A DNA stretch of 64,000 nucleotides from Ypsolopha sequella (taxonomy: Eukaryota; Arthropoda; Insecta; Lepidoptera; Ypsolophidae): contig OW203991.1 of assembly GCA_934047225.1 (NCBI GenBank), positions 2,604,001 through 2,668,000 on the forward strand, given 5' to 3'. Within the stretch, counting starts at the first letter, position 1. Every line of letters begins with the position of its first letter. Below the pieces are notes generated by a model, which was given only the letters and a program-made list of their open reading frames with translations, did no database searches and had not been told where the DNA came from. Positions 1 through 15,000 of the stretch are shown here, piece by piece. Both the position numbers and the translations under genes were made by a program.

Positions 1-17
1 TCGAGGCTGTCTTGCAG
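1..17 (+). CDS. Helicase exon end just after Walker A
   Basis: The first 17 bases read (split codon)-E-A-V-L-Q and stop at a CAG|GTCGGG donor. In MOV10 relatives the Walker A loop is followed by VEAI-Q and then the strand leading to motif Ia. Joining this end in phase 0 to the exon at 1406 gives [14 protein letters not shown], which fits that pattern. The call rests on phase and family match over a very short stretch. Confidence 0.7.
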
Positions 18-3000
18 GTCGGGTTTTGCAATATCCCTAGATTTTGTACTAAATGAATCATCGGGTAAACCGAACCAAAAATATACAAGCATTGGCGGAT
101 ACAGGGGGGCATGCCCCCCTCCCCCCCTCCCCCGAAACGCCCAGGAATTCTATATATTTGACCATTTGACTCGACTTTTCGATTCTATTTGTGTGCACTT
201 TTTTACAGGTTAATAAGAATAGATAGGCTTGCCAAAAGCACCTTTAAGTCTTAAGGCGCCTAAAACTTCCATTTTTTCTTTGTGATAAACCTTTTCAGAA
301 TGCCCCCCCCTCCCCCCGCAAATCAAATCCTGGATCCACCCTTGAATACGAGCATAGGGTGGCAAAAGTCACGGCGGTGGCGTGACATAAATTTTATACC
401 AGCACCTATGTCGCCGCGGCGACGCACTCATAGATTCACCCGTCTTCATACAGCCAAAACAACACCGTATTTATATGAAGCTTAGATGTAAAATACCAAA
501 CACGTCATTGCACTGTGCCAAGCTATTATACATATGTGTAAAAAGCTATGATCAGCGGCCGTACTATGACACAATTAGGTCCTTGTTGATAATGTTTGAC
601 AAAATATACATTGCGGCGTTAATATTCTAACTCAATGTGTGACGCTCTTTATAAACCGCAATGGACAAAATATTGTCTAATTTCAACTACTCGCTACAAC
701 GCAAAATTTTAATTACCGCGAGGTTTATTCTGTAAATATCACAATAAATACATGTTTAAGTTACTTACGAGTGAAAAAAAAACCTTTGGATGTCTTATTT
801 GCGTTATTTGAAGAGTTAGAACAATTTGCCACGCAGCAAAACACCATTTTTACAATATGTTTGTTCTAACGCGTTCGGTTGAGAAATGAAAGGCCCGCAG
901 GTTATGCCCTGACGTATTGACCACAGCGGTGCGTCGGAGTCACGGCTTTCATGGCATTTCTATTCCTTATTAATAGTTCTGTGACCGCGACTCATCGTGC
1001 TGCAACTTCATGAGAAGCTGTGCCTGGGAGTGTGTCGACAGCTGCCTTAAAAGAAAATATCCGGAGAGAAATGGCTATCATCACAGAACTGACTTGCCGC
1101 GCCGTCATCAATAATTTTAGAGGTTGCTTACAGAAGTGCTCTGAGATCGTTACGGGCTACATTTATAAAATGTAATTTTCAAAAAATAATACCCTTTTTA
1201 TAAAGATTAAAATGGTATAAAAATATGTTTCTTATTCGATTCGTTTTCTTTTATTTTATTCATTACATTTCAAAGGACTTATAGGCCACCTTGCATTTAA
1301 AATCGGAATGCCGAGGGTTTTTGCCCAATTTAGGAATGCCAACCCTTAACTTAATCCATGTCTCTCCAATCAACCAATACCTATAATCAACAATTTCTCT
1401 TCCAGCTGGTGAATGCGAACGCCAAGAACCACATCCTGGTGTGTACGGACTCCAACATGGCGGCCGACCACGTCGCGTGTCAACTGATACAGTACCACCA
1501 CATGTTCGGCGACGACAAGCGGTTCCTGCTGAGAGCCAACTCGCAATTTAGAGTGTGGTAGGTACTTGTAGTTACTGGGCGAATAGACATGATGACTAAA
1601 AAATTCTAGTTAGTCCGTCAGTTAGATTATCAGAAAATATTGGACACGTATTTTTTCTTTAGTCAATTAAACAAAAAATTATGAAGATATAGCCCGCTAA
1701 AGTTCCACGTGACGTCACGCCTAAGTACTCTTTTTACCTAGACGTGACGTCACCAGCCCCCACTCCCAAACCTTAACGCGCTTTATCTCTATCATTGTTG
1801 ATTGATTGACAAAAGAAAAAATACGTGTCCAATATTTTTTGATAATCTAAATGACGGACTAAATAGAATAATAGTTTGTTTACCCTGTCATCTCCCCTAT
1901 TAAAATTGTATGTGGTTGACTTAGGTACACTACCGGAATAAGTAAAATAATTATATTTCATATTAATGATTAATATACAAGGTGACTTTTTGATCATCGT
2001 CCGAATTCATACTGTAGGCTTGATAAGTGATCAGTATCTTAAATCAATACCAATTTGTGTGAAATTTGTAAAATTAAATTTCGGCTTCCCATAGAAATTC
2101 ACTTCCAGTCCCGAGTGAATCACTATGGGGAGTCGAAATTTAATTTTACGAATTTTACAAAAATTGTTATTGATCCATGATACTGATCACTTACCAAGCC
2201 ACCAGTATGAATTTGGACGATGATCAAAAAGTCACCTTGTATAAATAATGCCCGCTGGACTGACGATCTGAAGGACGTTGCGGGTGGCGGCTGGATGAGG
2301 ATGACTGAGGACCGCCAAGAGTGGCGTAATATTGGGGAGGCCTATGTCCAGCAGTGGACGAATACGGGCTGATGGATGGATATAAACAATATCCAATATA
2401 TGAGATTGCGGTGGATACCTCACAAAAAATTCGACCGTCTCCTTGAAATATTTTTTATTGTAACCAAGGTGTTTTACGCTACACTTAGTCCTCGAGTGTA
2501 AAATCAACGAGCAATATAAGTTGGATTTCTTAAATGAAACTCGGTGCTCTACTGGCGATTTTCTCTTCTTTCTCCATCAAATCTTAAGTTCAGGGTTCAC
2601 GGCTAATTATAGTGATAGATTTGTAAGTTTCATAATAGACTCACTGAACCTTAGATCTGAATATTATAAAAATACTCATAGTAGTAATCACAACTGTTTT
2701 ACACATCATCATAACATCTAAAGTTTAAGCAACATGTAATTATCTTTAAGCTGAATTAATCTTAAGATGTATGGCTTATAAAAAAATTAAAAAAAAAGGT
2801 GTTCTACGTCAAAATTCATCAAACGCTTGATATAGTAAAAAGTGTGTAGCAAATGAAGCTTCTTTTTAGGGTTCTGTACCCAAAGGGTGTCAAACGAGAC
2901 CCTATTACTCAGTTTTTGCTGTCCGTCTGTCACAGGAGTCTACAGCTTCAGCAGTAACATGTAGCCAGTTGATATTTTCACAAAATATGTGTTACCTTGG

Positions 3001-6000
3001 CCTCTGTCACGACAAATAATAAAATGTCCCCCATACAAGAAATCTCGAAAACCCCTATGTTAAAGACGGTAATACATACAAGTTTCTGGTCACAATAAAT
3101 AATGAAAATTAGGATTCCGTACCCAGATAGTTCCGAATTGTTTGTCAGGCGCTAAGGTTTTAGCGCCTTCTCATATATTTATTGTTGTTATTTACCAAAT
3201 GTTTGGTACCGTACTTATATTTTGTAGTGGTACGGCACCCTTCGTGCGCGAGTCCGACTCGCACTTGGCCGGTTTTTAGGATTCCGTACCCAAAGGGTAA
3301 CCAACGGGACCCCTATTACTAAGACTCCGCTGTCTGTCTGTCACCAGGCTGTATCTCATGAAAAGTGATAGTTAGACAGTTGAAATTTTCACAGATGATT
3401 TTTGTTGCCGCTATAACAACAAATACTAAAAAACCGAACAAAATAAATATTTAAGGGGGCTCCCATACAACACACATGTTTTTTTGCCGTTTTTTATAGA
3501 TAATGGCACGGAACACTTCGTGCGCGAGTCCGACTCGCACTTGGCCGGTTTTTACATCTTACATGACGCACAGATTAGACAACTTATTATCCACGGAGGG
3601 AGAAGTAAGATTTTCCCGCCACTGTCGGGGTAATGCGGGGAAAATACTGAGCATAGAAATAGAGATGGTATTGTATAGAATGACAGTAGGCCAAATTGTA
3701 TTGATGTGTTGGCGAAAGAGGCTTGCCCTCTTACGACGTCTAATGACTTATAGTAGATCGCGGCTATGAAGGCAATCCTGAGACATGACTCTAGGGTTTG
3801 TTACACGTTCGATCATTGTATCGATAAAATTCTTCAAGTGTGAGTTAAGTCGAATGCAGTTATCAGATAGATGTATATGAAGGAAAGTGAAAAAAAAAAA
3901 CATCTAGGTAGAGATAATATTTATATTCTTTACTTTATTATGTTTCACTTTCCGAAGCACCATCACCATTATCACTACTGGAATCGTTTGTATTAATAAC
4001 TAACTCAAATGTTTACTATACTCCCAGAGGTTAGTAATAAAGAAACAAACTCATTTAATTATTAATATTTATAATTAACTGAAGGAGAATATTACTAATA
4101 TAACTAATTTTACAATTAAGTAATACGTTTTATTTACATTAATGCACATAAACATAAAACATAAACAATATTTTTGTCTATACGAACTTCTTAACGTGTA
4201 TCGATATATTGTTTGTGATATTATTGACACTCACTATTCTTTCACACAATAAGTAAATATGTAATTTTTCCTATGGTTGACATTGTCATTATTCAGAAAC
4301 TTCATAGTTGCGCAATGTGTCAGGATTGACTTCATAGCCGCGTTCTACTGTAAAGTGATGGCACTTATGACAGCTGCATTTAGTGATGAGGTACATTTCA
4401 AATTTCGGTTAAAAATAAAAATCAAGTGTGAGTTTACTCAACATTAGACACGTCATTCAACATTCAACATAATAATACAAAAGGAAAATGTGCCAAAACC
4501 AGTGGCGTAGCTATCGGAGGGCTATGCGGTGTAGTGCCCCGGGGCCCCCAAGAGATGTTTAAATATCTAAATCGAAAAAAGTATTTTACTATCTTTATTT
4601 TCGTTTAGTTTAACTTCGTCATTGTTTTGTTTTTAATAAAATATTATTGCGTATTTTGGCGACCTCAAACACGACCTATAAAAAATGAGAAACTTAAAAA
4701 AAAAACTTTGTTTCTATACGAATTCTATTGCACAATAAAGCAACGTTCAAATCGAAAAATAATAACCGAAACAAGTAGTACATCACTATCAACAATGAAG
4801 TATTACATTTTTTAATCCACACTTGCTTATAAATAATTACGATACTTTGTAGGCATTTAAACGTCATAGGCGCCATCACTCAGTGGCTCTACTGTAGTGG
4901 TCTGTGACGTATTCCCTAAACGAGCAGTTTTCCTCAGGGATTCGATGCCGGAGATCCTGTCGCCGTATTCCAACGGCTCCACGTACAACAGCTTCAGGCG
5001 GGTGGACAATCAGCTGATGGACGAGTACCGGATCGTCGTCACCACGCTGTCTCACGCCGCCAAGTTCGGCAGGTACGTCGGTTCTGACAGGTTCCTTTAT
5101 TTAACACACAATGGGCTTACTCTTGACCATTACCGCACCTGATGGAAAGCGTTTATAAGGCCTAGGAAGAAGTGCGCTCGCCCAGAAACTGGGAGATTGA
5201 CAGCCAGTTGCGTGCATAGAACTTTTTTCCGGAAAAGCTATCCCAAGGTCAAGTTTGACAATAAATAAATATGAAAAAATTTAAATAACACATTGAAAAA
5301 AAAAGTTGGTATGAAAATGTTCACTCTATGGTAAGCAGTGCCTACCCTGGCGTCACAAACTTTCTTTTTTCAAAGTTTTATTTAAATTTTTTTATTGTCA
5401 AACTTGACCTTCTGATTGCTTTTCCAGAAAAAAGTTCTATGCACGCCACTGGTTAGAGCAGGTGAGGCGTTAATCAGTCTTTCCAGGGACTTCCGAAAAA
5501 ATCTACGGAAGTCGGTTACGGACGAAGGTAACCACTCCCCCGGTACGACTATTCATGAAGTCATGCCGGAACACGACAAGTCGCTCGGCGGCATGGTTGG
5601 TTTCATCATGAGGGTGGTGACGAGACACGGCTGAAACTTACCACCAGTAACAGTAACGTCAGTAATTATTAGGTCCTTACATATGAAATTGGTGTTTTAT
5701 ATGGAAAAAGTAAAACAAAAAAATATATATGAAATTATATATTTTTCAATGCAGTTGCTCGTAAAGTTTTCTTTTTTGTGTAACAAAATTATGCGGAAAC
5801 CGACTCTTTATTTCACGCGTGAAATAAAACAGTACTGAAATCCTTTATTTCACGCGTGAAATAAAGTAATTTTTTTAAGTTTTTGACTCTGTGGTGCATG
5901 GTGCAAGTCATACAATTTTAAAAATTTCAAAGATGCAAGGAGGTTTTGCTGTCCGAAAAAAACAATTATTTATAAGTATGCGCGCTCTAGCAATAATTGA

Positions 6001-9000
6001 TGATGATAATGTTGTATTTGTTGTATTTCCTCGAAAAATGCATTGAAAAATGTTGTAAGATTCGCTGCGCTCGTGTTTTTAATTTGGCACTTATTCGTAT
6101 AAAACCTTACTTTTCGCACGTGTATCTTAAATAACTATAATCAATCGAAGTACGTACCATTATTATCTATGCACTTTCGCCATTTTATAGGTAGTTCAAT
6201 GATTCCATTGCTGAAAAAATTGTGGGAGCGAGAATCAATAAAATCTTTGAAGTCCGTTTGGACTGCCACATCGGAACTTGATTTTTTTCCTTGCAAGAAA
6301 TTGTCCAAGTATGAAAAAAAAATGTAGTTCCTTTTTTATTTTCGTTTTATTTTTATTTTTAAACAGCGCTATAAAGTTTTTCTGATTTAAATTGCTCTGT
6401 CTAGACTTGAGGGAAGGCTTTTAAAAAAAAGCAAGATATTGCACGTGTGCAATTTAATAATATTTTGAAGACCCTCACTGTGTTTTTAAAAGGCACGTCA
6501 ATGTTTTTGAAAGACCTTTGAGGTCTATCTAGTTTTAAAAACACAAATTTTAGTAAAAACAATATATACACAGGGTGGAAAAAATTTAAGGGCCCTGGAG
6601 GGGAACTACCTTCACAAATATTCAATTTCATGGGTATCTCGTACAACAGATGAGTGTAAGACCAAATATTTATTAGACAAATTGTATCCTGAACGATATT
6701 CCTACCAATTCGTATAATAAAATAGCGAGAGTTTATTTTTTAGTTTTTAGTTGGTTCGATTCCCGGGTGAGACAAGCAAATTTTAGAAGATCTTTGAATG
6801 CAGTTTTGTTTCTTTAAAAAAATAAAGGAATGTTTCCTTTCAGCAAAATGAGCTAACTAAAGGATTTAAGGTAGTTCTCCTCCAGGGCCCATTCATTTTT
6901 TCCACCCTGTATGTATAATATATTATGTTCCTTTAAGTATTCTTTATTGTACACACACGGTAATATAAACATAAACAAAATTACAGTGAAAAAGGATACA
7001 CATTGGCGAGCTTATCTCTAAACAGAGATTTCTGACAGCAAAACCATCACAATAGGAAAAAGTAACACAAACGAAGTAATCATACAACGTGTACACAGAG
7101 AAGAAGAACATACAAAGAATTATACAAGTTTAATTTCAAAATAAAAATGTATATCAATACTTACTATAAATACAATCTATAATAGTAGTTTATGCTACAA
7201 GGGCGAAAAGGAATAAATTACGAGGACGATTTAAAACACGAGCGTAGTGAGTGTTTTAAACGTAACCGAGTAATTTATTGCTCTTACGCCCGTGTATCAT
7301 ACTACATTTTTCAATGCATAGTGTGAGTAAATAAAACAAATATAATCTTGTGAACTTTAAATTATGATTGGCTCAAAAGGACTGTATCCAGAGCCGTTAA
7401 ACAGTGGAAAAAAAAAGTATAACATTTATGGTACACTGGAAAGGTTGCAGGTTAGCCAACCATTGTAAATAAATTAAAAAATAATAATAAAGCCCTAGGG
7501 CAAAATAATCGACTTTCTGTTCGGTATTGATGCATAAAAAGTGGGCCTTTACGAGCAATTGCATTGCAATAGTAGTTTATGCTACAAGGGCGAAAAGGAA
7601 TAAATTACGAGGACGATTTAAAACACGAGCGTAGTGAGTGTTTTAAACGTAACCGAGTAATTTATTGCTCTTACGCCCGTGTATCATACTACATTTTTCA
7701 ATGCATAGTGTGAGGAAATAAAACAAATATAATCTTGTGAACTTTAAATTATGATTGGCTCAAAAGGACTGTATCCAGAGCCGTTAAACAGTGGAAAAAA
7801 AAAGTATAACATTTATGGTACACTGGAAAGGTTGCAGGTTAGCCAACCATTGTAAATAAATTAAAAAAATATATATATTAAAGCCCTAGGGCAAAATAAT
7901 CGACTTTCTGTTCGGTATTGATGCATAAAAAGTGGGCCTTTACGAGCACTTGCATTGAAAAATATTATATACATGTACATACTGAATTATTCATTAAGTA
8001 CGAATAATTCCACTCGACGTAACACTAAATAATGACTGTTTGTTCAGAGCGCACACCGACCGGCACCCAGTCACCCATCTGTTCATCGACGAAGCGGCGC
8101 AGGCGTCGGAGCCCGCCTGCCTGATCCCGGTGTGCGGACTGTTGGACAAGAGGGGCTCCCTGGTGCTCGCTGGGGACCCCATGCAGCTGGGGCCCGTCGT
8201 CATATCGCACGACGCAAAGCGGAAGGGACTCGGTATTGTCATTACAACCCTCTAAGGTCTTATTATGTAACTTATACTTATATCCCTTTTAAAGGGATCT
8301 CTGTAATTTTAAAACGACATGTATAAGGTATGCAGTATGGGAGTAGGTAAAACCTGATATTGTTGGTTTTCGTGGGTAGTTATTTAATTATAGCCAATTT
8401 CTTCATTGCAAAATAGACCTTTTGTATTAGAAATAGAAGATAGCTTTGGAAAAATTTAAGTTTTGAAAGCATTGAAACTAAAATTAAAGCCAAGAGAATC
8501 TCGGCTTTATTTTCAGACTAAAATTAGTTTTAGTACTCACAATGGTGTTAATATAAATTTATAGTTTCGTCTATGATCTGCCATGCAATGGCATGCAGAA
8601 GTAGTTTGGTATTTTAATTACATATTAAATAATAAAGTTACAAAAATTTAGGCTGCAAACACACAAAAGCACAAAATAATTATTGTTTTTTAGTAACGTT
8701 GATCAACAAGTAAACCTTTTATCATATTAAGTTTAAACGTCAACGATGATGATGATGACGATGATGATGATGAATTTTTCACTATGACCTTATTCCCCAG
8801 GCAAGTCCCTGATGGAGCGGCTGAAAGAGAGCCACCCGCTGTATGATGAGGAGCGCAATGACGCCAACTACATGATCATGTTGCGGAACAACTTCCGCTC
8901 ACACATGGACATCCTGGAGATACCCAACGACAAGTTCTATGGAGGGAACCTTAGGGTGAGTCGCTACAGACAAAACATATACAAGGTGACTTTTTGATCA

Positions 9001-12000
9001 ACGTCCAAATTCATACTGGAGGCTTGATAAGTGATCAGTATCTTGGATCAGTTACAATTTTTGTGAAATTCGTATAATGAAATTTCGGCTTCCCATATAA
9101 ATTCAGTTCCAGTCCCGAGTGAATCACTACGGGGAGTCGAAATTTCATTTTACGAATTTCACCAAAATTGTTATTGATGCATGATACTGATCACTTACCA
9201 AGCCACCAGTATGAATTTGGACGATGATCAAAAAGTCACCTTGTATATAAGATACTAGCCTTTTGACAGCGTTAATTTTATCGACAGCCAACATTATATG
9301 TTAACCAGGGTCACTACGATGATAATACAAAAAAAACAAAGAACCTTAGGGTGAGTCGGTACCGACAAAACATCTATATAAGATACTAATCTTTCCCCCG
9401 TTTTAAGCTTAGCGGTTATTTTATCGACAGCCAACATTATATGTTAACCAGGGTCACTGCGATGATAATACAAAAAAAAACAAATCCGTGCAGTGGTTCT
9501 CGAGTTAAAACAGAACATACATACAGACGGCACACAAACGGACAGACAAAAATTCAAAAAAATGTAGCTGTGGCTAAAAACCGATTTCATTTGAAATTTC
9601 GCATTAATATTCAATGCACGGTATTGTACGGACAGTACTTTTTTACTACTTTATTTATACTCTGTACATTACACACACACTATATCCTAAGAATATCAAT
9701 GAATTACAAATGGTTTTAATATTTCATTTGTATGAACTAGGCATGCTCCGCCGGCCTCTTAGGCATTTAAAAACTTTTATTTTTAACTTTTTGTTGCCCC
9801 CCCAAAATCAAATCCTGGATCCGCCCCTGCGCTAAAGAGTACGACTGCCAAATTAAAAACTCTTGAAGTACTTGCAGAGTATGAATGTTCATAAGTTAAA
9901 CTTTTTCTCTATTTGCCATGCAAGGTCTGAGCAGGACAACACGACAAAGGAGACGGTCAGAATCGGCCTTAACCGCGTACATGAAATAAATTTATACTAT
10001 AATTTTTGTTAGATTTATTCGTAGCGAGTTTCACTTTTATAATAACACGGACACAGATATTAAAATAAATAAGTAATGTCGCAGCCGGTCATGAGAGCGA
10101 ACACCGAACGAAACGAAAGCGCGCCATCTACCAAGTAGTCCACAAATTACGCTTGCAGCGTGCTTTGATAGAGTCATGCGTGACGCAAACGGCAGTCCCA
10201 GCTTTTTATTTCACGATTCATGCTTTTCTTCTGGATTTTGATAGAGATTACATTACAACTGACATTCGAGCATGACCCTTTTATAGTAGTTTATGCTACT
10301 AGGGCGAAAAGGAATAAATTACGAGGACGATTTAAAACACGAGCGTAGCGAGTGTTTTAAACGTAACCGAGTAATTTATTGCTTTTACGCCCGTGTATCA
10401 TACTACGTTTTTCAATGCATAGTGTGAGGAAATAAAACAAATATAATTTTGTGAACTTTAAATTGTAATTGGCTCAAAAGGACTAGGTATCCAGAGCCGT
10501 TAAACAGTGGAAAAAAAGTATAACATCTATGGTATACAGGAAAGTCTACAGGTTAGCCAACCACTGTAAATAAATTTAAAAAAATAATAATAATAAAGCC
10601 CTAGGGCAAAATAATCGACTTTTTGTTCGGTTTTGATGCATAAAAAGTGGGCCTTTACGAGCACATGCATTGAAAAATATTTTTCAATGCTTGTGCTCGT
10701 AAAGGCCCACAAGACCCAAAACCGAACAGAAAGTCGATTATTTTGCCCTAGGGCTTTATTATTATTATTTTTTTAATTTATTTACAATGGTTGGCTAACC
10801 TGCAGCCTTTCCTGTGTACCATAGACGTTATACTTTTTTTTACACTGTTTAACGGCTCTGGATACAGTCTTTTTGAGCCAATTATAATTTAAAGTTCACA
10901 AGATTATATTTGTTTTCATTTCCTCACACTATGCATTGAAAAACGTAGTATGACACACGGGCGTAAAAGCAATAAATTACTCGGTTACGTTTAAAACACT
11001 CGCTACGCTCGTGTTTTAAATCGTCCTCGTAATTTATTCCTTTGTGCCCTTGTAGCATAAACTACTATTAAAATCATCGTGAAACATTGTTACAACTACG
11101 AACGTTTCAAACGCGCTGAAGTTTATTTTCGGAATGCCATATGAAAATAACCTCAAAATAAAAACGATTTATCATAAAAAGTTATTAAAAGATGGTGTCC
11201 GTTTTAAATGGATAGTCAAACCGTGTTATTTGGAATTTGTTCTTTATCATTGACCACAATATATTTGTGTACTCTCTTAAGGCATTTTGCTTATGGGGAA
11301 CTGACCGTCTCCTTTATCCAGAGAATGTACGTGACCCTACACTGTATAAATACGCAGCTAGTATGTAAGTGGAACGTTTATGTTTTTGAAAAAAAAAAAC
11401 AGGCAGCTGTGGCGAGGGGTGGGATTATAACAGTGGTAAGCCGATCCAAAAAAAAAAGCACTTACTGCGTGATCCAAGGGCCAATTCTTAATGTTTCTTC
11501 AGAAGATAAGGACCCACTTCCACCATACAAAATGTGTTCGAATTAGAGAATAATAAACATGAAAAGCAAAACATTTTGTTCAGTTTGCAACCGCCTGTCA
11601 TCCACGTATATCTATCGTACAAAGAAGTATGAAAATGTTTAAAAAATCCATCCCGCCTCTTGCAATTAATAGTCATATTTGGAAGAGCACGGCCTAACTG
11701 TATGACATGCTTTTTGTTTTCAAAACTAAGTTTGAAAAATGACGTAGCACACAGTAAAATAAACAAAAACCAGTGAAAAGTACCAAATACCTCGCTAAAT
11801 CACAAAACAACTAATCAATTCACAAAAGAAAGAAAGAAAATAAATTTATTGGCGAGTTTACAAAAAAAAAAGAACTTATAGCTAACATAGTAGAAAAGGT
11901 TTACTTAAGTAGGGAGTAATCTATAGATAAAAATAACAACACGACAAAACGATGTAGCTCAGCTATGTGCCATCCAAAACATGCTTTGGTTGGCGCTGGT

Positions 12001-15000
12001 TTTCAGTTACCTCCAAGCACGCACGTAAACAATGAAATGGCTACAAATACTTCTAAACTTCGGAAAAACTCAACAGAACTACACTTCTTATTAAAAATGA
12101 CTAACTCGCAATGTATTTTCTCATCGCATTCTTATTTTTAATTTAGCAGTCAAATCCCCTGAACTTGTCTACGCATCAGAAAGAGAAAAAAAAAACGTTT
12201 TAATTAGAGAGACAAAGAAAGGTATCTCGAGGATTTTTTTTTTCTGAATGCAGTGTATTTTCGTGTAAAAAAGAAGATATTATCAACACCTTTAAGCTGC
12301 CATTGTTAGATCACAAATACAATGAAACATACTTCGGTGCACAAACAAACCTCAAACATACCTCTTAACCAGTATTTCTCCTTATTGACAATTATAATTG
12401 ACGCTAAAAATATACCATACAATTTCAACCACATAGGTACAGTGGAGTCCACATCAAGTTATACACTTGCAGTACGAAATTAGCCCCTACAGAGAAGAAT
12501 ATACGATAGATACAAAGTCCAATGTTTCTTACTTGATGTTGTCTCCACTGTACATTGTCGGATTAATACGATTATTGAATAGTACATATTAATTTTTTAA
12601 TTCAAATAACTGCGAAAAAAGGTTCAAATTAAATCAAACGCGTCGCCATTTTCAACCTTACTTCTTCATGTTATATCAGCTTTTCACCGCCCCGTTTACC
12701 CGTCACCCGTTTAGCGAGAGGACGCAAAGCGGGTCATTCCCTCTACTGACACCTGCCGCCGCCCTCTCGACACAAAAGGAGCCGCCGACCTCGGACTGCT
12801 CTTGACTAGATCATGATAATCATGTGTATAATTACATTTTATAACAGAAGTCAGAAGTACAGTTTTGTATAATTAACCCCCGGTTTCTGAAAGGCCAATC
12901 AATGTTAACAGTAGATTAAAAAATAATTATCTGCGGATTAAGCCAGAAAAAGTGGGAATTTTACATTGAAATCAAAAATTAACTAAGTTAATTATTGATT
13001 CATCACTATTCAGACTTCATATATGCTTTATTTTCACCGTTATTTGCGGTTAAAGTTTTTTTAATCTACTGTTAACTTTGATTGCCCTTTCAGAAACCGG
13101 GGGGTAAGTATCTTAATACTGAGAGGTGAACGACGTGCATCGTCTTAACAAATAGCGTATAATATACGTAACACGTATCGTCCCCAGGCGCACGCGCGCG
13201 TCGACTCGCTGAGTTACACGGACGTGCTGGGTGAGCGCGGAGACAGCCGAGCCATCGTGTTCCACGGAGTCAGGAGTAAAGAGCAGCGCGTCGGCAAGTC
13301 ACCCAGGTGAACTTTGTTGGCACAGCTTTCTCATAGATAATCTTCTTTATTTCATTCTCACACGCAAGAGCAAAAAAAAGGCACCTACTGCGCTGATTTT
13401 CAGTTGAGGTCCATTTCCACAACAGACCTTAATAAGCAATTAGAAAAAATAGAATCACCTGTACGCTTCTTCCGCATTTATCAATCAGTATTATTATTCA
13501 TCATACTCAAAGATTCCAAAAAACCGACTTTGTACGTGAGTTCAAAAATAAAAATCTAATTTTCGTTCTGTTATCAGTTACTATAACAGCATGGAGCTCG
13601 AAGTGGTGAAGAGCTACATCACGGCTCTGACGTCACGGCACAAGGTCGCGCCGGAGGACATCGGCGTCGTCACGCCCTACATCAGACAGGTAACGTCTAC
13701 GGAACGTTGTATGTATACTACGATCAAGTCGGATTGAACAATGAGGTAAACAAACCGTTTAGGATGGAAATTACCGATATTGTACACACCTCTTATTAAA
13801 AACTTCACATACATCGATTTTAGACACTTTGATCTTCGTGTAGAATACACTTTTGTTCACAATAAATACATATTACCTCGATTTTTGGTAAAAAAAACTA
13901 TTCAACAAAACGATAATCCATTTTTTCTGTTGGCGGCTGCACATTTTTATCTGTGTGACCATTATGAAATTAGTGATGGTCCACTTTTACACAGATTAGC
14001 AAAAAGTGTCATGAACAAATGAATGAATGAATTGGGACAGCTGCCGGAGCCGGCATCAGGATGCATATAAGCTCAATTTTCTGGCCCCAAATCGAAATCG
14101 TAGGCATTATAAAACTTTCTTCTTGCCTACAGTAAGAACTACCTATATAACAAAATTCTTATATTTGGCGAACCTGTAAAGCTTTTAATTGTTTATCTCA
14201 AACTGTTAATGTTATGGACTTATTCCATAGCAATATCACTTCGGTGAGACGTCTTCTTACTAACCCATTCTTTGAATAAGAGCTGTTTTTTGTGTATTTA
14301 ACCTCATTTTAATCTGTTTATAAATAAATAAATAAATGACTGTTTATTTTCAGATTAAAAATCCATAGGTAGGTTAGTGTTAGGCTTAAAACTATGTTAG
14401 TAAAAGAAGGGAACATGTATATAATTACTTATTTAAATAACCCAATGGATCTTTCCATTAAGAATTTTTGGATGGGACAATCCATTTGGTCCGCAATCAT
14501 CTTCAGGATGCCGTTGCCACTGCCCCGTAGTCTGAGTAGCATAGAGGCAGTTTTTTTGCGCATTATGGCGTAGAAATCATCTGTACGCGCCTCCGCAAAC
14601 ATGCCAGATGCACTGCGGAATTGCGGCAGCCGCAACAGCATCCTAAAGGCATTCCTATAACTTGTCATGGTTTGATTAAGTATTATGTAGTATAACGCTA
14701 TCTGCGGAAACTTTAAATGACTAGCTAGAGTTAATTTAAGCCTTCAACTTTTAATTGTTATTAAAATAGTCGCTAGTTTTCCAAAATAAGTAATAAATAA
14801 ATATAAAGTCAGATTGAACGCCGCCTCATTTTGCAACTTTATGACTTTTTTTGTTTGTCTAAAATAGCGCGACGCTCTGAGCCGTGTCTGTTACGACCAC
14901 CGCGAAACGCGCTCGCAAAAACTGAGATTTTATTTTATAACTCTGCTTCTAAAATTAATTATTAAAATATTCTAAAACTCGCCCACGGGGTTATTTATTC

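Noticed and set aside
11208..11546. 112-codon frame in a helicase intron
   Set aside because: No recognisable domain; lysine and poly-A runs and AT-rich codons fit chance intron sequence.
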